This document shows positions 35,360 through 44,820 of a stretch of DNA of 64,000 bases, piece after piece (the stretch's first letter is position 1; each line of letters starts with the position of its first letter). Location: positions 812,837 through 876,836 of the forward strand of contig MIAG01000002.1 in the NCBI GenBank assembly GCA_001829005.1, read 5' to 3'. Origin of the DNA: Sphingobacteriia bacterium RIFOXYC2_FULL_35_18. GTDB lineage: Bacteria > Bacteroidota > Bacteroidia > Chitinophagales > Chitinophagaceae. The translations under genes were made by a program, and so were the position numbers. A model generated the notes under the pieces. The model saw only the letters and a list, made by a program, of their open reading frames with translations, ran no database searches and was not told the origin of the DNA.

Positions 35360-37321
35360 TTATTGGTACAAAATCACCGCCGAACTACCATCAATCATTA
35401 ATTGTTTTCCTTTTAGGGAAGATTGATTATTGATTGATGCTACTTTCCAATTCCCCGCCGGCAGTTCAACTGTTTGAGCACGCTCCGATCCATTAAAAGC
35501 TACCCATATTTTATTCCACCTATCCCCTACAGCGGCTCCATTTATAGTATAAGCAATGATCCCATCGGACAAATTGTTTTGAAATACCAAGTGCTTCGAA
35601 ATTTGCTTAGCAGTATGCAAACGAAAAGCAGGGTGCACTTTTCTGATTTTAATGAGTGATTGAATATATTGGTAGGTAGCCAAATTTTTCGATTTCAAAA
35701 TCCAGTTAATTGCATTAATACTATCCCCTTTATCGAAAGAATTTTCTACCCCAAACTTGGTTCTTAAAAATTCAGAACCAGCAGTTAAAAAAGGAGTACC
35801 CTGAGATGTTAATACTATGGCATAAGCAAGTTGGTGCATTTTAATACGATCCATTTCAGAAGCGTCTTTATAAGAAAGCGCAATCTTATCCCATAAAATA
35901 TTATTGTCGTGACAATCCGCATAATTAATGAGACTTGCGGGTGACGTTGTATAAGGAGCTTGAGAATAATTGACTTTTGTGTAATCAATTTGTGGATGTT
36001 TTCCTGCTGCAACTATGCCAAATTTTACTGACTCTGCATTTACTAATTTGCCTGTAGCAAAACCTCGATCTTCTATATTAAACACACTTCCTTTAATTCC
36101 ATCCCGCATATCATCACTAAATACTGCAATACCGTTTAGAGTGCCAGCATTTTTCTTCAAGGCTCTTTGTTCATCTGGCAAAGGAGACAAACCAGCAGTC
36201 CAACCCTCCCCATATAAAACAATAGATGGTTTTATTTTGCGCAAAGTATCTGAAATCAAGTTCATGGTTTCAATATCGTGAATGCCCATTAAATCAAAAC
36301 GAAATCCATCAATATGGTATTCATTCACCCAAAACAATACACTCTCGAGCATGAACTTTCTAAACATAGCTTTATCGCTTGCTGTTTCATTGCCACAAGC
36401 ACTTGCATCCGAAAAAGATCCATCTGCTTTTTTTCTATAATAATAATCTGGCACGAGTGCATTAAAATTAGAATTACCCGTTAATGCAGTATGATTGTAT
36501 ACAACATCCATGATTATTCTCAAACCATTACTGTGCATGGTTTTCACCAACTCTTTTAATTCTCTTATTCGTAATTTCCCATCTGATGCATTCGTACTGT
36601 ATGACCCTTCTGGAATATTATAATTCACCGGATCATAGCCCCAATTGTATTGATTAGATTTTGTTTCATCCACCGAATTATAATCGTAAAAAGGCAGTAA
36701 GTGAATATGTGTAACACCCAATTCTTTTATATGCGAAAGCCCAGTTGATAACCCTGAACCATTTTGAGTTCCTAACTCTGTGAGTCCTAAAAATTTTCCT
36801 TTGTTTACAATACCACTATTAATATGTATGCTTGCGTCTCTAACATGCAATTCATAAATTATTGCATCGGTTTGCTTATTTCCCTTAGAAAAATCTGGAG
36901 AATGATCTTGCCCCCATCCGTTGGGGTTGGTTTCTTTCAAATCAATCACTTGTGCCCTTGCCCCATTGGTACCACAAGCTTTTGCATAAGGATCTATTAG
37001 TTCTGCACTCCAACTATTATTAACCAACACTTGATAAGTGTAATAACTGTTTTTTATATTATGCTCAATAGTAATTTCCCAAACACCGTTGACAGTTTTA
37101 TTCATTTTAGCGGTGTAATCAGATACGCTGCCTATATCGGTTTTATATAAATTGATTCTAGCCGCTGTTGCAGTAGGTGACCAAATTTTAAAAGTAGAAG
37201 CCTTTGATGTATAAGTGAGTCCCAAGTCATTTCCTTTGTATATAGGATAGTTAGCAGTTGGGTCTTGAGCTACCATTCGGGTAGCACTGATTAGCAGTAA
37301 AAAGAAGAGGATATTTTGCAT
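35360..37321 (-). CDS. pulA: Type I pullulanase (GH13), secreted
   Basis: This 653-residue enzyme debranches alpha-1,6 links of pullulan, glycogen or starch. It has a signal peptide ending MVAQ. A CBM48 domain occupies about 25-110, followed by the GH13 barrel. The type I signature YNWGYDP is present. Catalytic residues lie in FRFDLMG (nucleophile Asp), GEGWTAG (acid Glu) and YADCHDN (transition-state Asp). The length is typical of single-domain type I enzymes. Confidence 0.95.
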   Translation of the reverse strand: MQNILFFLLLISATRMVAQDPTANYPIYKGNDLGLTYTSKASTFKIWSPTATAARINLYKTDIGSVSDYTAKMNKTVNGVWEITIEHNIKNSYYTYQVLVNNSWSAELIDPYAKACGTNGARAQVIDLKETNPNGWGQDHSPDFSKGNKQTDAIIYELHVRDASIHINSGIVNKGKFLGLTELGTQNGSGLSTGLSHIKELGVTHIHLLPFYDYNSVDETKSNQYNWGYDPVNYNIPEGSYSTNASDGKLRIRELKELVKTMHSNGLRIIMDVVYNHTALTGNSNFNALVPDYYYRKKADGSFSDASACGNETASDKAMFRKFMLESVLFWVNEYHIDGFRFDLMGIHDIETMNLISDTLRKIKPSIVLYGEGWTAGLSPLPDEQRALKKNAGTLNGIAVFSDDMRDGIKGSVFNIEDRGFATGKLVNAESVKFGIVAAGKHPQIDYTKVNYSQAPYTTSPASLINYADCHDNNILWDKIALSYKDASEMDRIKMHQLAYAIVLTSQGTPFLTAGSEFLRTKFGVENSFDKGDSINAINWILKSKNLATYQYIQSLIKIRKVHPAFRLHTAKQISKHLVFQNNLSDGIIAYTINGAAVGDRWNKIWVAFNGSERAQTVELPAGNWKVASINNQSSLKGKQLMIDGSSAVILYQ

Positions 37322-37341
37322 GGCGTTTAAAGCATTTAATA

Positions 37342-37818
37342 CTATTTAAGTGCTGAAAGTATCAATTTCTTTTGCGTAAATGTATTCTTGATTACTTTTT
37401 CCCTTATTGCAGCATCAGTACTATGCAATAATTCAAAATATTCTATTGGAACTACCTGCCAAGATAACCCATACTTGTCTTTACACCAACCGCAAGGGCC
37501 TTCTTCTCCACCATTACTTGTAAGTGCTTCCCAATAATAGTCTACTTCATCTTGGTCTTTACAATTTATTACTAAGGATATTGCTTCATTAAATTTAAAC
37601 ATGGGGCCTGCGGCAAGAATTGAAAATTCTATACCGGCAATTTCCATTACAGCAGTCTCAAAACTTCCAGCAGAGCCATTTCCGTCACTATCTGGCATAT
37701 TATTAAATAATCGATAGTCTTTCAGTTTACCATCTTTGAATATGGATAAATAATAATCTACTACGGCTTTAGCGTCTTTTTCAACCCAAAGGCATGGGGT
37801 TATTTTTTGATTTGTCAT
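37342..37818 (-). CDS. VOC-superfamily protein, PhnB/UbiG-like
   Basis: This 158-residue protein has the paired beta-alpha-beta repeats of the glyoxalase fold, with ITPCLWVEKDAKAVVDYYLS, CKDQDEVDYYWEAL and GLSWQVVP. These match the 3-demethylubiquinone methyltransferase-like (PhnB) branch, whose bacterial functions are mostly unknown. The usual metal histidines are not all evident. Confidence 0.85.
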   Translation of the reverse strand: MTNQKITPCLWVEKDAKAVVDYYLSIFKDGKLKDYRLFNNMPDSDGNGSAGSFETAVMEIAGIEFSILAAGPMFKFNEAISLVINCKDQDEVDYYWEALTSNGGEEGPCGWCKDKYGLSWQVVPIEYFELLHSTDAAIREKVIKNTFTQKKLILSALK

Positions 37819-37864
37819 TGAAATTGAATATTAAAAATATTAGAGAACTAGAGACTAATCTAAT

Positions 37865-38683
37865 TTACAAAAAATCATTTGTTTTTAGCCGATTATACTC
37901 AGGAGAGCAATCAAAAAAATAGTTGAGCAAATTCATATGTCCAGCTCCATAAATTACCAGAATTCTATCCGAAGAACTGCTTTCAATTCTTTGAATATTT
38001 CTGAATATTTTTAAGTTCCTACTAAACCAGCGACCTGTTTCAAAGTCGACACCTGTAAAATCTTTTTCTTGAGATTCATATTTGAACAGCCCTATTAGAT
38101 AGTTACCCAAATCCTTTCTTATATTAACTTCATCATTTGATTGCCTTAAAGCTGCAAGGATTCCATCTTTCTTAAAAACTGGGGGATTAATAAAGCGCTT
38201 TAAAGAATCTGGATTATTTTCAAAGAAGGCTTCAAATTTTATAGCTTCAAGACTGTCCTTCCCATAGATAATACCGTTAATCTTATCATTGAAATTACCC
38301 CACTCATCAACGCAATAAAGTTTTTTTAAACCCAAGCGTTTTGCCAACCTAAATCCTATCTGTTCCTCCTCCCTTCTCTTAAGTTGGTAACTATTATTTA
38401 AATATTGATTAAAAGTAGAATCAGTTCGGAATTGATCACTTGGTTTCCTTTCAATTACAATAATTGTAGGTTTAAAAACCATCATTCTATTTACAATATC
38501 TTCTATCTCGCTTTGATATTTTGGATTCAGCACATCAATTTGATCTTTCTCGTTAATTCGATTAACGTCTAAATTGGGGAAATTAAAGTGAAATGTTCCT
38601 AGAGTTAATACCGTTGTTTTTGACGATTGTGCTGCAATAGTTAGAAAAACGAAGGAGCATAAAATTGTGAAGATTGTCCGCAT
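37865..38683 (-). CDS. DUF5694 (TraB/ChaN-like) secreted protein
   Basis: This 272-residue protein has a signal peptide ending IAAQ. Conserved blocks are TLGTFHFNFP near the N-terminus and VIYGAGHMNLL near the C-terminus, a GxxH arrangement of TraB/Tiki-like proteins. PTIIVIERKP also fits that fold. I chose ATG 38683, where the signal peptide begins; an upstream in-frame start at 38740 adds a non-hydrophobic stretch. Function is unknown, and some relatives are metal-dependent proteases. Confidence 0.8.
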   Translation of the reverse strand: MRTIFTILCSFVFLTIAAQSSKTTVLTLGTFHFNFPNLDVNRINEKDQIDVLNPKYQSEIEDIVNRMMVFKPTIIVIERKPSDQFRTDSTFNQYLNNSYQLKRREEEQIGFRLAKRLGLKKLYCVDEWGNFNDKINGIIYGKDSLEAIKFEAFFENNPDSLKRFINPPVFKKDGILAALRQSNDEVNIRKDLGNYLIGLFKYESQEKDFTGVDFETGRWFSRNLKIFRNIQRIESSSSDRILVIYGAGHMNLLNYFFDCSPEYNRLKTNDFL

Positions 38684-38795
38684 TTTTTCTTGTAAGACGA
38701 TTGTCGACCAAGTTTTGTTACACAAGGGTAAAAAAGTCACTTATTTAAGCTTATTAAAATGGTTTAGTACAAGAAATTTAGCTTTTAATTACTTT

Positions 38796-39419
38796 TCATA
38801 ACCGTATAAAATCTTCAGTTTTACTAAAATACTCAAGCCCTATTACCAATAACAAAGAACTTAAAATGTACACTTTCTGCATAATGGCTGTTAATTCCAA
38901 ATAACCTAACCCGTAAAAAGCAAAGAAAACGTAATAAGTTAACAAGCAAGTAACGCAGCAAATTTTAAGAAAGTGAAGTTTTGTACTAAATATAAATAAA
39001 GTAATAGTAAACAATCCTGCCAATGTTAGAACAATGGAAATTGTTCCAACATCGTGTAAGGGAGTAGCTATTAAGAAAATAAATAACAAATTGGCTAATC
39101 CAATAAATTGTAAACTTTTAGCCCATTTGTTAAAAGACAACTTTTTTGACATATTGATAAAAAAAACACCATACCCAATCGAATGAAATGCCATCCCAAT
39201 AATAGCCCAAATTCTTCCGGAGTTCTCTAAACCATTTATAGCTTTTGCTGTAAACAAATTACTGATGAAATTTTTTGACCACTGAAATCCTATTGAATTT
39301 TTATCAAGTAATGATCCGCCAGGATATCTAAAAGATGCCACCAATAATAAAACTATAGAAGCAATTAAGCATATCAAAACTGAATATCGTTTAATCATTT
39401 GTGCAAAAAAATTATTCAA
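38796..39419 (-). CDS. Integral membrane protein, DUF998-like
   Basis: This 207-residue protein has about six hydrophobic helices and the early loop FRYPGGSLLDKNSIGFQW, which recurs in DUF998-like proteins. Charged loops are short. No catalytic motif is visible. It lies between the DUF5694 gene and an eroded YdeI gene. The family assignment is tentative. Confidence 0.65.
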   Translation of the reverse strand: MNNFFAQMIKRYSVLICLIASIVLLLVASFRYPGGSLLDKNSIGFQWSKNFISNLFTAKAINGLENSGRIWAIIGMAFHSIGYGVFFINMSKKLSFNKWAKSLQFIGLANLLFIFLIATPLHDVGTISIVLTLAGLFTITLFIFSTKLHFLKICCVTCLLTYYVFFAFYGLGYLELTAIMQKVYILSSLLLVIGLEYFSKTEDFIRL

Positions 39420-39426
39420 AATTGTA

Positions 39427-39791
39427 TTAGTCTTTTAATTCTTTTCCATCAAGTATATATTGAAGATATTGCTCAATCCTTGATTCTCTTGTTTTGGATT
39501 GTTTAGGTACTGAAAAATAGAGTAAATAGCCCCTTTGACGCCCTGGTGTTAATGATTGAAAAGCTGTTTTTAAGTCTGGTCTTTCAACAATGCACCTTGC
39601 ATAAACAATAAAGCACAATAATTTTTGAATCCATGAATTAGTACAATGTTTTGTTTTTCAAATGTGTAACAAGGGCAACCCCACTTTAGCTCTTCCTTAA
39701 GGCCACAATCAAGAATAAGCATTCTCAATGCTGAGTATTCTTCTTTCCATTTTGAAGTTTGCTTAAAAAACCAATCTGCGTTAAGATTCAT
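39427..39791 (-). pseudogene. YdeI/OmdA-like gene with out-of-frame internal deletion
   Basis: Two frames each match part of one known protein type. From ATG 39791 the frame reads NADWFFKQTSKWKEEYSAL ... IHGFKNYCALLFMQGALLKD (DUF1801-like half) and then stops. The other frame continues PDLKTAFQSLTPGRQRGYLL ... QYILDGKELKD, the C-terminal half. Intact homologues have roughly 70-80 residues between these blocks. The join lies near 39570-39585. The gene overlaps the end of the upstream kinase gene by 11 bp. The product is almost certainly inactive. Confidence 0.8.
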
Positions 39792-41322
39792 TATGATTTT
39801 CCTTTTTAAACTCAATTGGAATAGTTATAAAAAATATTGTGCCATCATTTACTTTGCTTTCAACTCGAATATTTCCTCCTAATGACTCAACTTGATTTTT
39901 AGTCATATGCAATCCAATTCCTTTTCCCTCTATTTTTGGATGGAATCTTTTATATAGTCCAAATAAGGAATCGCCATATTTCTGCATATCAATTCCAATA
40001 CCATTGTCTTTAAATTCAATTTGTATTGATCCTAAAATTCTTGTAATATCAATATTGATTTTTAAATCTCTTTCAACAGACTTATACTTAATTGCATTAC
40101 TAATTAAATTATATAAAATACTATCAATAAAGCTTTTTATACTAAATATAGTATTTGCATTTTCATCAATCTTCACAGTAATATTATGTATATCAAGCCC
40201 CCCACTCTGAGTAAACGTTTCAACTATATTATCAATAATTTCATTAAAATGTATTTCATCAATTGCATGATTTATTTTAGACTTTGAAGAAAGTATAAGA
40301 TTCAAATCATTTAAAATTTCATCAAGTTTTCTAGTTGAAACTTGAACAGACTCAATTAAAGACTGTTTATCCTCTTCACTTACATCCTTATTGACTAATA
40401 AATTTGTCAAGCCCAATATATTGGCTACTGGAGCTCGTAAATTATGAGATACTATATAGTTAAATTGCATCATTTCATTGAAGCGATTATTAATCTCAAT
40501 TACTGCTTTACTTAACTCATCTTTCTTTTTTACAAGGGCAAATTCGTTTTCCTTCTTTTCAGTAATAATATTTCTAATTGACAAATATTGGATAATCCGA
40601 TGTCTTGTATCAAAAACTGGAGTAATTACAGTATCCACCCAATAAATGGAACCATCTTTAGCCTTATTGCGTATTTCACCTCTCCATGTGTCACCAGATT
40701 TTAATGTTGTCCACATATCAAGGAAAAAACTATCAGAATGAAATTTAGAATTTACGATTCGGTGATTTTGTCCAATTAACTCTTTACGCGAATATTTTGA
40801 ATATTTACAAAACTGATCATTTGCAAATAAGATCATTCCTTTAGGGTCAGTTATAGAGACTAAAGAACCACTATTCACTGCGTTTTGATAAGTGTTTAAC
40901 ATTGAGTTAAGCTTACTCGATTCTCTCTCACTAGTTATATCTGATATATATCCCTCAATATAAACTAGCTCATCATCTATATATACTCCATTTGAAATTT
41001 CTTTAACCCATTTAGTTTTTCCTTTTCGACAAAGTATTCGGTATTCTAGATTACAATTGTCTCTTTCATTTAAAAATTTAACTGTTTTAAGCCGGACCCT
41101 TTCTCTATCATCAGGATGCAGAAGCGCAAAAAAAGGAACATTTTTATTATTACATATTTCATCAGAACTATACCCTGTTAATTCATTACAACCGTTAGAA
41201 ACATAAATCATTGTTCTATCCTCATCATTTAAGCACCTAAAAAACATTCCGGGGAGGTTGTTTAATAAGTTTAAGCAGACAGAATCATTAATGTCTAAAG
41301 TTTCAAAAGTTGGATTCCACAT
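39781..41322 (-). CDS. Soluble hybrid sensor histidine kinase with two PAS domains
   Basis: This 513-residue kinase has PAS domains at about 18-130 and 142-255, the second with the PAC pattern WRGEIRNKAKDGSIYWVDT. A coiled linker precedes the phospho-acceptor His293 in VSHNLRAPVANI. The ATPase domain has NLISNAIKY, DNGIGID and GKGIGLHM. No transmembrane segment is present, so it senses an intracellular signal. There is no adjacent response regulator gene. The 272-bp spacer upstream is AT-rich with nothing recognisable. Confidence 0.92.
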   Translation of the reverse strand: MWNPTFETLDINDSVCLNLLNNLPGMFFRCLNDEDRTMIYVSNGCNELTGYSSDEICNNKNVPFFALLHPDDRERVRLKTVKFLNERDNCNLEYRILCRKGKTKWVKEISNGVYIDDELVYIEGYISDITSERESSKLNSMLNTYQNAVNSGSLVSITDPKGMILFANDQFCKYSKYSRKELIGQNHRIVNSKFHSDSFFLDMWTTLKSGDTWRGEIRNKAKDGSIYWVDTVITPVFDTRHRIIQYLSIRNIITEKKENEFALVKKKDELSKAVIEINNRFNEMMQFNYIVSHNLRAPVANILGLTNLLVNKDVSEEDKQSLIESVQVSTRKLDEILNDLNLILSSKSKINHAIDEIHFNEIIDNIVETFTQSGGLDIHNITVKIDENANTIFSIKSFIDSILYNLISNAIKYKSVERDLKINIDITRILGSIQIEFKDNGIGIDMQKYGDSLFGLYKRFHPKIEGKGIGLHMTKNQVESLGGNIRVESKVNDGTIFFITIPIEFKKENHNES

Positions 41323-41594
41323 ATTTGTTTAATTAAGATTTTAAATTAATCCGTTAAATTAAACAATTAATATCCGATTTTTGAAAAATTAAACGAATAA
41401 GCAATTATAAAATATTAATAAAATTGATGATATATAGTGTAAAACTGAATATTATCTAAACAATTGTCGCTTTTTTATGCTTTTGTTTAAAACAAATAAA
41501 AATTAATCAAAAAACTGTAGCTAAATTTTGTAAAGATATTTCTCGGTAAACCATTTTTAGTTTATAAGTGGTAAAATAAAATTTCATCTTCCTA

Positions 41595-43373
41595 TTATTT
41601 TCTAATAAGCTTAAGTGCATAATTCTTTACAGCATCTACTCTATTTAAATAGTCATCTATGCTTTGTGTTAAAAAGATATCAGGGAGAATACCTACATTA
41701 TCAGGCAACTTTGTGGCGATAGATACATGTGTATTATTTGCCGAAGAAATTACAAATTTTGTATTACGCAAGCGAAAAAGTGTTTGTCCAGCGGTACAAA
41801 ATTGATTAGACCCTAATTCTTCCCCAATGATTGTACCTAAGTTGTGCACTTTCACTAAACTCATAAAATGTCCAGTGGTAGAATGTCCATTCCCATCCAT
41901 CAAAAAATAGACTTTCCCCTTAAAACGATTTTCAACTGGATGAAAAACGTCTTCACCATAATTTTTATCTGTTTTTCCTTCAGATTCTACCTTTGAGTAA
42001 TAAGTAAATGATTTATCCATGAGATGTTGGAGTAAATAAATGCTTGGATATTGAGAACCGCCTCTGTTATATCTTACATCAATCAATAAATTTTTAATTT
42101 TTTTGTTATTAATCTCCTTCATACTGCTATCAAGAAAAGATTTAAAAACAGCATAATTGTTCCATTCATAATAATTGAAAGAAGCGATTGTTAAAACAGC
42201 TGTATTCCCTTCTACAATTTCAAAGCACAAATCATTTGAGCAGCTATTGATAGAAGCATCATATAGTTCGGTTGCCATTTTTGTGGCTTTGTGCAATTGA
42301 ATGGAGCCATTCTTTTCTTTAACAACAATTTCAAAAGTTTTTGGTAATCCTAATGCATAGGGTATTTGAGCAGCAAAAAAAGTGTTGAACCGTTGTGTTT
42401 TTGCAGTTTGAATATTGGCTTGTGATACAGTGTGGTCATAAATTATTGAAAGAAGTTTTTGGGTTTCAATACCATTGATGCTCAATATTTCATCTTTTAC
42501 TTTAACCTTATCTGCATTATTCATCGGATTTACCACAAATAATTGCTTATTAATCAATCTTACTTGCAATGGAAAACTATTCTCGATAGGTAATATTGAA
42601 AACTCATGGTAATCATTTTGCATAGTAGAAGAAGCCGTATGTGAACAACCTATACTTGCAATTATTGCATTGCAATGCCAAGCAAATTCAGCATAGGTGG
42701 TTTTATCTGTAATCAATGATTTTTTGTTTTCAATGTTTTTAAGAAATTGGTCTTTCGAAATAAATTTTAGGGCATGAGGGTGAACAGACAATAGTTTTTG
42801 ACCCAATTGGTCTAAATCTGCTAGATACTCTTTTTTGTCATAGATTTTTGAAAATTTTTCTTTTGAAGTTAGCGGCTTGATTGTTGGAAATTTAATTTTC
42901 TGAATCAAATCTTCTGCAAAAAAATTATCAGGGTTCATCTGCAATGATTTCGAATAAAATTGAAGTGCTTTAGCACTATCTTTTGCCTGAAGATAGGCCT
43001 CACCCATACTATCATAAGCATTAGCAGAATTCGGAAATTCAGCAATTATGAGTCCAAAAATGGGAATCGCATCATCTAAATTATTATCCCACAAAAATGA
43101 GTACCCGTATAGTGTCAATTCGGTTTCATTGGCAAAATCGTATAATTCAAAATTTTCCTTTTTGAGTTGATGATATAATGCAATCCTTTCTTCAATAGGT
43201 AGTTGAGCATTTTCTTTAAGCTTTGCAACTATTGAAGTCTTTTTAGTTTGAACTTCATTCGTTTGCAATTCATGAATTGAATTAGTTGAGAATGGTTTGT
43301 TGCCACAGGCATAAAATAAAAAACAACTTAACATGGTCAAACAAATGGCGTAAATATTAGGCATATACTTCAT
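41595..43373 (-). CDS. S41-family peptidase lipoprotein with TPR repeats
   Basis: This protein of about 592 residues has an SPII signal (FLFYAC). One or two TPR units follow at about 90-165 (NSANAYDSMGEAYLQAKDSAKAL). A PDZ-like segment and a tail-specific-protease domain come next, with LLIDVRYNRGGSQYPS and YFLMDGNGHSTTGHFM, the latter holding the probable nucleophile Ser. ATG 43373 is preferred to TTG 43382. It is divergent from a membrane-tethered regulator, 117 bp away. Confidence 0.85.
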   Translation of the reverse strand: MKYMPNIYAICLTMLSCFLFYACGNKPFSTNSIHELQTNEVQTKKTSIVAKLKENAQLPIEERIALYHQLKKENFELYDFANETELTLYGYSFLWDNNLDDAIPIFGLIIAEFPNSANAYDSMGEAYLQAKDSAKALQFYSKSLQMNPDNFFAEDLIQKIKFPTIKPLTSKEKFSKIYDKKEYLADLDQLGQKLLSVHPHALKFISKDQFLKNIENKKSLITDKTTYAEFAWHCNAIIASIGCSHTASSTMQNDYHEFSILPIENSFPLQVRLINKQLFVVNPMNNADKVKVKDEILSINGIETQKLLSIIYDHTVSQANIQTAKTQRFNTFFAAQIPYALGLPKTFEIVVKEKNGSIQLHKATKMATELYDASINSCSNDLCFEIVEGNTAVLTIASFNYYEWNNYAVFKSFLDSSMKEINNKKIKNLLIDVRYNRGGSQYPSIYLLQHLMDKSFTYYSKVESEGKTDKNYGEDVFHPVENRFKGKVYFLMDGNGHSTTGHFMSLVKVHNLGTIIGEELGSNQFCTAGQTLFRLRNTKFVISSANNTHVSIATKLPDNVGILPDIFLTQSIDDYLNRVDAVKNYALKLIRK

Positions 43374-43490
43374 CTTTAACAATTTTTATCGGTTTAAAAT
43401 TGATTCGGCTAAAGTAGACCACTACCTTTCATCAATGTGAATTTGTATTGTAAATAAAAGTGTAACCTTTGTAAATAATCAGTAAATAAT

Positions 43491-44384
43491 ATGTCAAAAC
43501 GCCAAAATTTGCACTTTAGAAATGGTAAACACCTGATTGGCGCATTATTGCTATTAATGACTTCTGTGGCATGCGTGGCGTTTAGTATAGCTGGCAATGA
43601 TGATTTTGAAAAAGCTAGAATGGAAATGTTAATTCGCAAAGTTGGACATGAACTACTTTTACAATCTGGAGACAGTGTATCAAGGGTACTTCCAGTTAAT
43701 AAAATTTCAGGAAATGAATACCAGATAAGTTTTGAGCAAACTTTTAGTTTTCTACCAGACTCTCTAGTAAATATTACCCAGGGGTTATTAGGTAAAGAAC
43801 CTCAAATACCTGATTATGTTGTTTCTGTAAGGAATTGCAACAATACTAGTATTGTTTATGGATATGCGATTACTAATAATCAGAAAGATGATATTGTTTC
43901 ATGTATAGGGAGAAAACTTCCAACTGACTGCTATATTATTAATATACAATTTAAAGCTTCATCATTTATTACTTCAAAGAATGGATACCTATTGGGAAGT
44001 CTGCCAGTTTTAGCTTTTGTTGGGTTGCTGTATTTTAAATCTCGCAAACCAGAGAAGACTTTGCAAGAATTGCCTGCAGATGATAAAGACCTATTTCATT
44101 TGGGGGCTTTTATATTTGACTATAAGAATAAGAAGTTGATGCATAATGACAATACTATAGACCTGACTGCAACTGAATCTAGGGTGTTGCGAATATTTGC
44201 AATGTCTCCGAATATGGCAATTGAACGTAATAGGATTCAGAAAGAGATTTGGGAAGATGAAGGTGTGATTGTTGGAAGGAGTTTAGATATGTTTATATCA
44301 AAATTGAGAAAGAAGTTAGAAATGGATGAGGGGGTTAAAATTGTAGTGATTAGGGGAATTGGTTATAGGTTAGAGGTTGCTTGA
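43491..44384 (+). CDS. Membrane-tethered winged-helix transcriptional regulator
   Basis: This 297-residue protein has helices at about 14-33 and 164-182, with a periplasmic domain of about 130 residues between them containing four cysteines. An OmpR/PhoB-type winged helix fills about 205-297 (LTATESRVLRIFAM ... GRSLDMFISKLRKKL ... IRGIGYRLEV). The order is inverted relative to ToxR, with DNA binding at the C-terminus. A -7-like TAaccTTTG at 43463-43471 with TTTG 18 bp upstream may be its promoter. The divergent S41 peptidase is a likely target or signal processor. Confidence 0.85.
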   Translation: MSKRQNLHFRNGKHLIGALLLLMTSVACVAFSIAGNDDFEKARMEMLIRKVGHELLLQSGDSVSRVLPVNKISGNEYQISFEQTFSFLPDSLVNITQGLLGKEPQIPDYVVSVRNCNNTSIVYGYAITNNQKDDIVSCIGRKLPTDCYIINIQFKASSFITSKNGYLLGSLPVLAFVGLLYFKSRKPEKTLQELPADDKDLFHLGAFIFDYKNKKLMHNDNTIDLTATESRVLRIFAMSPNMAIERNRIQKEIWEDEGVIVGRSLDMFISKLRKKLEMDEGVKIVVIRGIGYRLEVA

Positions 44385-44413
44385 TTTATAGTAGAATGAA
44401 AGGGACAGCTAAT

Positions 44414-44757
44414 TTAAATATATTTTAGCCACCATTTTTTATGAGTGGCTTTGTAGTTCCCAAACCATAAGCAAGGCTTATAAAGCACTAATAGCATTAC
44501 AAGCGTTAATATATGGATAAAATAAAAATGCACCACAAAATAACAAAGAAGGTGGGTATTTAGAAACATTCATAAAAGAAAGAAAAGTGTACAATGGTCA
44601 GCTCTAAAATCATAATTATTTTTAAAGGAAAGATGTACTGAACTACCTGCTAGAAACACAAAGATTGGGGCACACAAATGGGTGATCCATCTTGTAAAAA
44701 ACAATTGAGGTGAGGCAGTATTTAAATCAGTGGGAATTTGTGTGATTGAAAATAATC
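44414..44757 (-). pseudogene. Eroded DUF1624 (heparan-alpha-glucosaminide N-acetyltransferase-like) membrane protein
   Basis: This 436-bp spacer is not empty. On the minus strand it contains, in order, DYFQSHK (44737-44757), [20 protein letters not shown] (about 44640-44700), NVSKYPPSLLF (about 44540-44572) and NYKATHKKWWLKYI with a stop at 44414. All four belong, in this order, to DUF1624 membrane proteins of about 370 residues. The pieces are in different frames with large gaps, so several internal deletions have occurred. No start codon remains. A short AGCCAC/GTGGCT stem at 44427-44450 lies within this remnant. Confidence 0.75.
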
Positions 44758-44820
44758 ATATTTCAGTAAAAATGAATGTTTGGTTGGGGATAGGGTTTTG
44801 AAAATATTGTAAGCATTAAT

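Noticed and set aside
39570..39815. 81-codon open frame as a complete small protein
   Set aside because: It is the front half of the broken YdeI-like gene, and its first eight codons lie inside the kinase gene.
41323..41594. Possible small gene or RNA in the spacer before the kinase gene
   Set aside because: The stretch is very AT-rich with no conserved block, hairpin or coding signal that I could support.
44427..44450. AGCCAC/GTGGCT hairpin as a terminator of the tethered regulator
   Set aside because: The stem is only six pairs with a 12-base loop, and the bases belong to the coding end of the DUF1624 remnant.
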